64,000 nucleotides of DNA, from assembly GCA_963768415.1 (NCBI GenBank), contig CAVYHX010000016.1:62001-126000 (forward strand), given 5' to 3'. This DNA is from CAVYHX01 sp963768415. Its GTDB lineage: Bacteria > Pseudomonadota > Gammaproteobacteria > UBA9214. A program made the position numbers and the translations under genes. Below the pieces are notes generated by a model. That model was not told the DNA's origin. It was given only the letters and a program-made list of their open reading frames with translations, and searched no databases. How positions within the stretch are numbered: position 1 is the first letter of the stretch; every line of letters starts with the position of its first letter. Shown in pieces: positions 60,071 to 64,000 of the stretch.

Positions 60071-60142
60071 TTTAAGCCAGGGGAGAGGTTATCGCCCGCA
60101 GGCAGGGGTTAATGAAATGTATTCCCAGCCTGCGGGCTAGCA

Positions 60143-60421
60143 TTACAGTCGTTTACCCGCCAGGGTTGGCACCTTGTCCGTGCGGGTTTCCAGTTTCAGA
60201 TAACTGACCAGGCGCACTGTTCCTTCAGCATGCAGGCGGGTATGAATACGTTCGACCGCGTGGAGGATGGCATCCAGCTCACCTTCGATATTGGTTCCCG
60301 ATGCATGTGTCTCGATAATAAAATCCTCATCCTGCAGCAGCGCGATAACGCGTGCGATTTCGTGCCGCACCGATACGCCAGCGCCAATCGGTATTACCTG
60401 AAATTCCGCCGTTGCCTTCAT
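60143..60421 (-). CDS. thiamine-binding MTH1187/YkoF-type protein
   Basis: A 92-residue protein of the UPF0045 family, ferredoxin-like fold, which binds thiamine or hydroxymethylpyrimidine in structures of relatives. Family residues are VIPIGAGVSVRHEIARVIAL, IIETHASGTNIEGELDAIL and AVERIHTRLHAEG. Acts in the cytoplasm, exact role uncertain. The 216 bases to the next gene are empty. Confidence 0.82.
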   Translation of the reverse strand: MKATAEFQVIPIGAGVSVRHEIARVIALLQDEDFIIETHASGTNIEGELDAILHAVERIHTRLHAEGTVRLVSYLKLETRTDKVPTLAGKRL

Positions 60422-60637
60422 GATCTGAACTCGCCTCCTGTTGAAGGGTCAAAGCATACGTAAAAATGGAGGTCAGGGCACAGTTTCCTGTAAAATGCGG
60501 GTTCCTGTGCCCAGACCCCGAACATGCACTGCGCGAACGCGGAGACAGACTAATGAAAATACGGGCAACAGCTTTTTGTCTGCACAAGCCGGAATTGCGC
60601 CAATCCAGCCAGCAGCCGGACACGCCACCAGGCCAGC

Positions 60638-61365
60638 ATGGAAATGACGGCCATACTGCTGTTGTTCTCATTGTTGTCCTTCAGCGCAGCCAGTAACGCC
60701 GCGCCGCTCACGCTTAACAGCGGCACCCGTCAGGTCACCCTGCTCGAACTCTACACCTCCCAGGGTTGCAGCAGCTGCCCGCCCGCCGAACGCTGGCTTA
60801 ATGAATATGTCGACGACAAGGACCTCTGGACAAAAATCGTCCCGGTCGCCTTCCATGTCGATTACTGGGACTACATCGGCTGGAAGGATATCTTCGCCAC
60901 CAAGGCAAACGGCGAGCGTCAACGTGACTATGCCCGGGCCGGCAAGGCGCGCACTGTCTACACCCCCGGACTGTTCAATAACGGCAGGGAATGGCGCGGC
61001 TGGACCCTGCGGCTGCCCCCGCGTGCCAGCGACAAACAGCCGGGCAACCTGTCAGCCACCATTACGGGTGATCGCCTGGTCGCCACCTTTCCGGCGGCAA
61101 ACACGCCGCTGGAGTTGCATGTCGCCCTGCTGGGATTCGGGATCGATACGAAAATCGAACGCGGCGAAAACAGCAACAGCACCCTTCGGCAGGAGTTCGT
61201 TGTCGCTGGCGCATGCGGTCTACCCGTCAGATGATGGCACATGGGATGTGACTTGCCGTCCGGCACACATGCAGAGGCCGACACGATATGGTATTGCACT
61301 CTGGGTAAGTGAACCGGGCAACCCGGCGCCGCTGCAGGCGACTGGAGGCATGGCTGGCAAACTGA
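60638..61365 (+). pseudogene. DUF1223 secreted thioredoxin-like protein, frameshifted at the C-terminus
   Basis: A signal peptide (ILLLFSLLSFSAASNA) is followed by a DUF1223 domain: VTLLELYTSQGCSSCPPAER with a CxxC active site, VPVAFHVDYWDYIGWKDIF and VYTPGLFNNGREWRGW. The open frame ends at 61234 in an unrelated tail, while a second frame continues the family (LAHAVYPSDDGTWDV, YGIALWVSEPGNPAPLQATG) and a third change gives GGWLAN-stop at 61365. The breaks lie near 61205, 61255 and 61350. The domain is probably a periplasmic oxidoreductase-like protein; function not established. Confidence 0.7.
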
Positions 61366-61444
61366 TGCCGGGAGTGCCGGGTTGAGATGTAATGGGATTA
61401 CGGCGTTGGTATAAACAATATATTCACATACCATGAATACAAAG

Positions 61445-61488
61445 AGGGCCGGTGACAAAGCGCAATTATTCCGCTGGTCACCGGCCCT
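61445..61488. terminator. hairpin between convergent genes
   Basis: AGGGCCGGTGAC at 61445-61456 has its exact inverse at 61477-61488. It lies between the ends of the DUF1223 gene and the minus-strand hydrolase gene and can serve both directions. Thymine runs next to it are weak. Confidence 0.4.
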
Positions 61489-61504
61489 GTCCTATTAAAA
61501 AAAA

Positions 61505-63054
61505 TCAGTTGCCGGGTGGTTGAGGAAATGGGCCCGGATCAAATCCGTTAACGAAACGCAGGCCCGCCGCCGGGTCATTGGTAAAGAAATCCGATCCCGG
61601 CCACGCTCCTGTATCCAGCCGTGCCTCGATCCCCTCGAGGGCCTTCAGCCATTCCTGTTCCGTAATGGCGCAATGCCCGTTTGACTCGACGAATACCTGG
61701 CGCAGTTTTCTGCTCTTGCGTGCTGCCGCTACCGTCTCGCGGTATGCGGTTTCCTGCGACGGCAGTACCAGGCCGTCGGTCGTGGTATGCAGGGTCAGGA
61801 CGGGTCGCTTGAGCTTGCCGGACAAATCCTTGAACTTTCTGGTATAGGCGCGGCCTGCCTTGCTGCCGGTATAAACGGTGGAGGCGTTCATCTCATCCAG
61901 CCAATAGTCGATTGTGTCATTTCCGAGGCCGACAGCATTAATCAGGTAAGCCCGGTCACCGGCACTCAGCGCGTAAACATGGTCAACATTCTGCCCGACG
62001 GCGCCGCCGGCCTTGCTCTCCAGGTCCGCGCGCACCTCGGTGGCGAACGTCATGCCGGTGAACAGCCAGTTGAATTCGGGGAATCCGGGACTATCCGGAA
62101 TCGGAAAGGGGTAAAAACCGTCACGCGGTGCCCCGGTCACCAGACGCAGGAACTCGAAGCGGCCGAAGTATTTTGCGGTTCTTGCGGGTTTGGCAGGAGT
62201 CCAAGCAGGGGTGGCAGTACGTCACCCGCAGGTGTGCCGTCCGGTTGCAGGCTGCCGAATACCACATCGTTATCCACATCACCCGGTGTGCCCCATTGCC
62301 AACCACCCTGGTCGGCGAACACCACATCGAATGCCACGGCCAGGTCGACGGCAGTGTCCCAGCTGCGGGATGCGCCGGCTCCGACCGTGCAACCCGTTAG
62401 GAATCCGTCATACAGTCTGAGTTTGCCTGCCAGGCCCTCTGCGTGATTCAGGGCGACCAGACTGCCCTGCGAACGCCCCCAGAGCAGGGTGCGATGGGGC
62501 CGCCCGACACTTCTGCGGAGAAGACCTCTGGCCTCGAATGTTACTGCGAGGATGTCGCGTATGCCGTCTTCAACGACCCAGCCGAGCAGGCCATCGTTGA
62601 TAAACCGCGGGTCCGGTTTGTAGTCAGTCGATACGGCTGCGTCCTTGCGGATACAGATGATTTCGGATTCCAGGGCTTCAGCATTGCCACTGATCGTCAG
62701 TCCTGCCGGCGTAATTTGTGGCAATGAGTTAGTCAGCGGGGTCAGACCCAGCACCGGGAAACCGTTCTCAAGCAGAGGCTGGCGGTTTGCGTCCAGTTTC
62801 ACCACGGAGCCCGTGCCCCTGGCATAGACAAGCAGATTCCTGCTCCAGTTGGCATCGGGCACCGCGAGTCGATAAGGTGCGTTACGTCCGGTTAGTACGC
62901 CGGTCAATCCCGTATATTCCGTGTAGGTCTCCCCGTTCGTGCAATTCTTCTGCTGGACATTCAGTACCAGGGCATTGGCGGACTGGGCACTTAGCCCGAG
63001 CGCGGTCAGTATCACCCATAATGCAATGCGTCTACACCAGTTTCTGTTTTTCAT
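61505..63054 (-). CDS. secreted alpha/beta hydrolase (one frameshift near 62172)
   Basis: About 515 residues. A signal peptide (IALWVILTALGLSAQSANA) precedes a mature protein with the nucleophile elbow TLLWGRSQGSLVAL (GxSxG), and after the break the catalytic aspartate in LHTTTDGLVLPSQE and histidine in VESNGHCAITEQEW. The frame changes in an AAAA run near 62172; one more A restores QEPQKYFGRFEFLRLVTG. The ATG at 63054 has GGGGG upstream, and the frame from 63198 would bury the signal peptide. Probably an esterase or tannase-like enzyme acting outside the cytoplasm; substrate unknown. Confidence 0.72.
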
Positions 63055-63378
63055 TATTTTCCCCCTGATTGGTCGATATGTTTGAGTTGTTCGAACACAG
63101 CGGATCACACGGACCGGATCACTATTCAGATGCAGTGCATGCCCACCGTTATGTCTGCAGCCGCCGCATACTATACTGTCTTGGCACCGCTTACGCATTA
63201 ATTTGATCTGCTGCCACAGGCAGTGGGCTGTCCAGTTCGACTGCGCGCTGTTAAATTAATACCGCGGAGTCATGGCTGATACATTTCAAATAAAAACAAC
63301 AATAATACATACCTGGTGTGGTCGATTATCCGGTGTGCCTGTTTATACTGTTTCACTTTTAATACACAATTCAGTCTC
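63055..63378. other. divergent intergenic region
   Basis: These 324 bases separate two divergent genes and must hold both promoters. A TATACT at 63345 could be a -10 element for the gene to the right, but I see no matching -35. No gene, repeat or tRNA is visible. Confidence 0.4.
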
Positions 63379-64000
63379 ATGATCGTATTGTTCACTGACT
63401 TTGGCCTGGAAGGCCCGTATATCGGACAGGTCGAGGCCGTGCTGCAGCAGCAGGCGCCGGGCGTGCCGGTCATTAAGCTGTTTTCCGATCTGCCGCCGTT
63501 TGATATCGAGGGCGCCGCGTATTTATTACCGGCCTATGCGGGCGGGTTTCCACCCGGCACGGTGTTTCTGTGCGTGGTTGACCCCGGTGTTGGCAGCGCG
63601 CGGCCGGGGGTCGTGGTGCAGGCGGATACGCATTGGTATGTTGGCCCGAATGAAGGCCTGTTCTCGCAGGTGATGCGGCGTGCAGGGCGCATCACCTGCC
63701 GGGAACTGGCGCTGCCTGCCAATGCCTCCAGCAGCTTTCACGGTCGCGATGTGTTCGCCCCCGCGGCGGCGCGGGTGGCGCGGGGTGTGCCGGTTGACGG
63801 CGAGCCGGTCGCGACAACTGCACTGGCCAGGCCGGACTGGCCGGATGACCTGTACCGGGTGGTGTATATCGACCGCTTCGGCAATGCCATCACCGGGCGT
63901 GCGGGCATCTGCAGTCGCAGCGGACGCCGTACTGAACGTAAATGGTCACACACTGCAAGCGGCGCGTACATTTTCCGACGTGGCAGCAGGCACGGCGTTC
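63379..64000 (+). CDS. SAM hydrolase / SAM hydroxide adenosyltransferase (cut by window edge, one frameshift)
   Basis: It starts MIVLFTDFGLEGPYIGQVEA and continues with VVDPGVGSARPGVVVQAD, VGPNEGLFSQ, SSSFHGRDVFAPAAARVARG and DLYRVVYIDRFGNAITG, the family that splits S-adenosylmethionine into adenosine and methionine with water; relatives make chlorinated or fluorinated adenosine. The active-site residues of the N-terminal domain (Asp in FTDFG, HGRD) are present. After ITG the frame is lost in a GGG run near 63896; removing one G gives VNGHTLQAARTFSDVAAGTA, the expected C-terminal domain, up to the window end. Confidence 0.8.
   Translation, partial: MIVLFTDFGLEGPYIGQVEAVLQQQAPGVPVIKLFSDLPPFDIEGAAYLLPAYAGGFPPGTVFLCVVDPGVGSARPGVVVQADTHWYVGPNEGLFSQVMRRAGRITCRELALPANASSSFHGRDVFAPAAARVARGVPVDGEPVATTALARPDWPDDLYRVVYIDRFGNAITGRAGICSRSGRRTERKWSHTASGAYIFRRGSRHGV

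Overview
The window is a piece of a gammaproteobacterial chromosome. The evidence is the uninterrupted run tRNA-tuf-secE-nusG-rplKAJL-rpoBC-rpsLG-fusA-tuf-S10-spc-alpha, the C-plus (zinc) forms of S4 and L36, and the protein sequences themselves. In E. coli the rif and str blocks are far apart; here they are contiguous, as in many Chromatiales-like and pseudomonad genomes. An exact genus cannot be read from the sequence. No rRNA, phage, plasmid or CRISPR locus is visible.

Layout. 1-5.8 kb: the start of a TonB-dependent receptor, two small unknown proteins, a glyoxalase-II-like hydrolase, two lipoproteins, an AcuI-type reductase, a Mug glycosylase and a YbaK deacylase. 6.1-8.3 kb: a Tyr-Gly-Thr tRNA operon ending in tufB, then tRNA-Trp. 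8.3-38.5 kb: the transcription/translation super-cluster, all on the plus strand, every gene intact, closed by a strong terminator after rplQ. 38.5-49.9 kb: repeat arrays and an eight-gene plus-strand module. 49.9-64 kb: ordinary accessory genes (secreted and membrane proteins, chlorite-dismutase-like protein, spondin protein, two-component system, acetolactate synthase with an aldehyde dehydrogenase, MgtE, thiamine-binding protein, DUF1223 protein, alpha/beta hydrolase, SAM hydrolase) separated by further palindromic repeats.

The candidate new system is the module at 39.4-49.3 kb: two lipoproteins, a membrane TPR protein, a membrane protein with an FHA-like front, five PEGA-like repeats and a formylglycine-generating-enzyme-like end, a small secreted proline-rich protein, a MotA/TolQ/ExbB-type channel subunit, and two membrane-anchored von Willebrand A proteins. 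The two vWA proteins begin with a TolR/ExbD-like transmembrane segment that keeps an aspartate at the proton-pathway position. I infer an ion-driven envelope complex in which vWA domains take the place of the usual peptidoglycan- or TonB-binding domain. Its function is unknown.

Two general cautions. First, at least ten coding regions or their parts from 41.7 kb onward are broken by single-base frameshifts, nearly all repaired by removing one base, often in a short homopolymer, while 32 kb of ribosomal genes have none. I treat most as probable assembly errors, not as gene death. Second, three families of palindromic (REP/BIME-like) repeats are scattered through the window and form tandem arrays at 38.6, 45.3 and 58.1 kb; they create many long but meaningless open frames.
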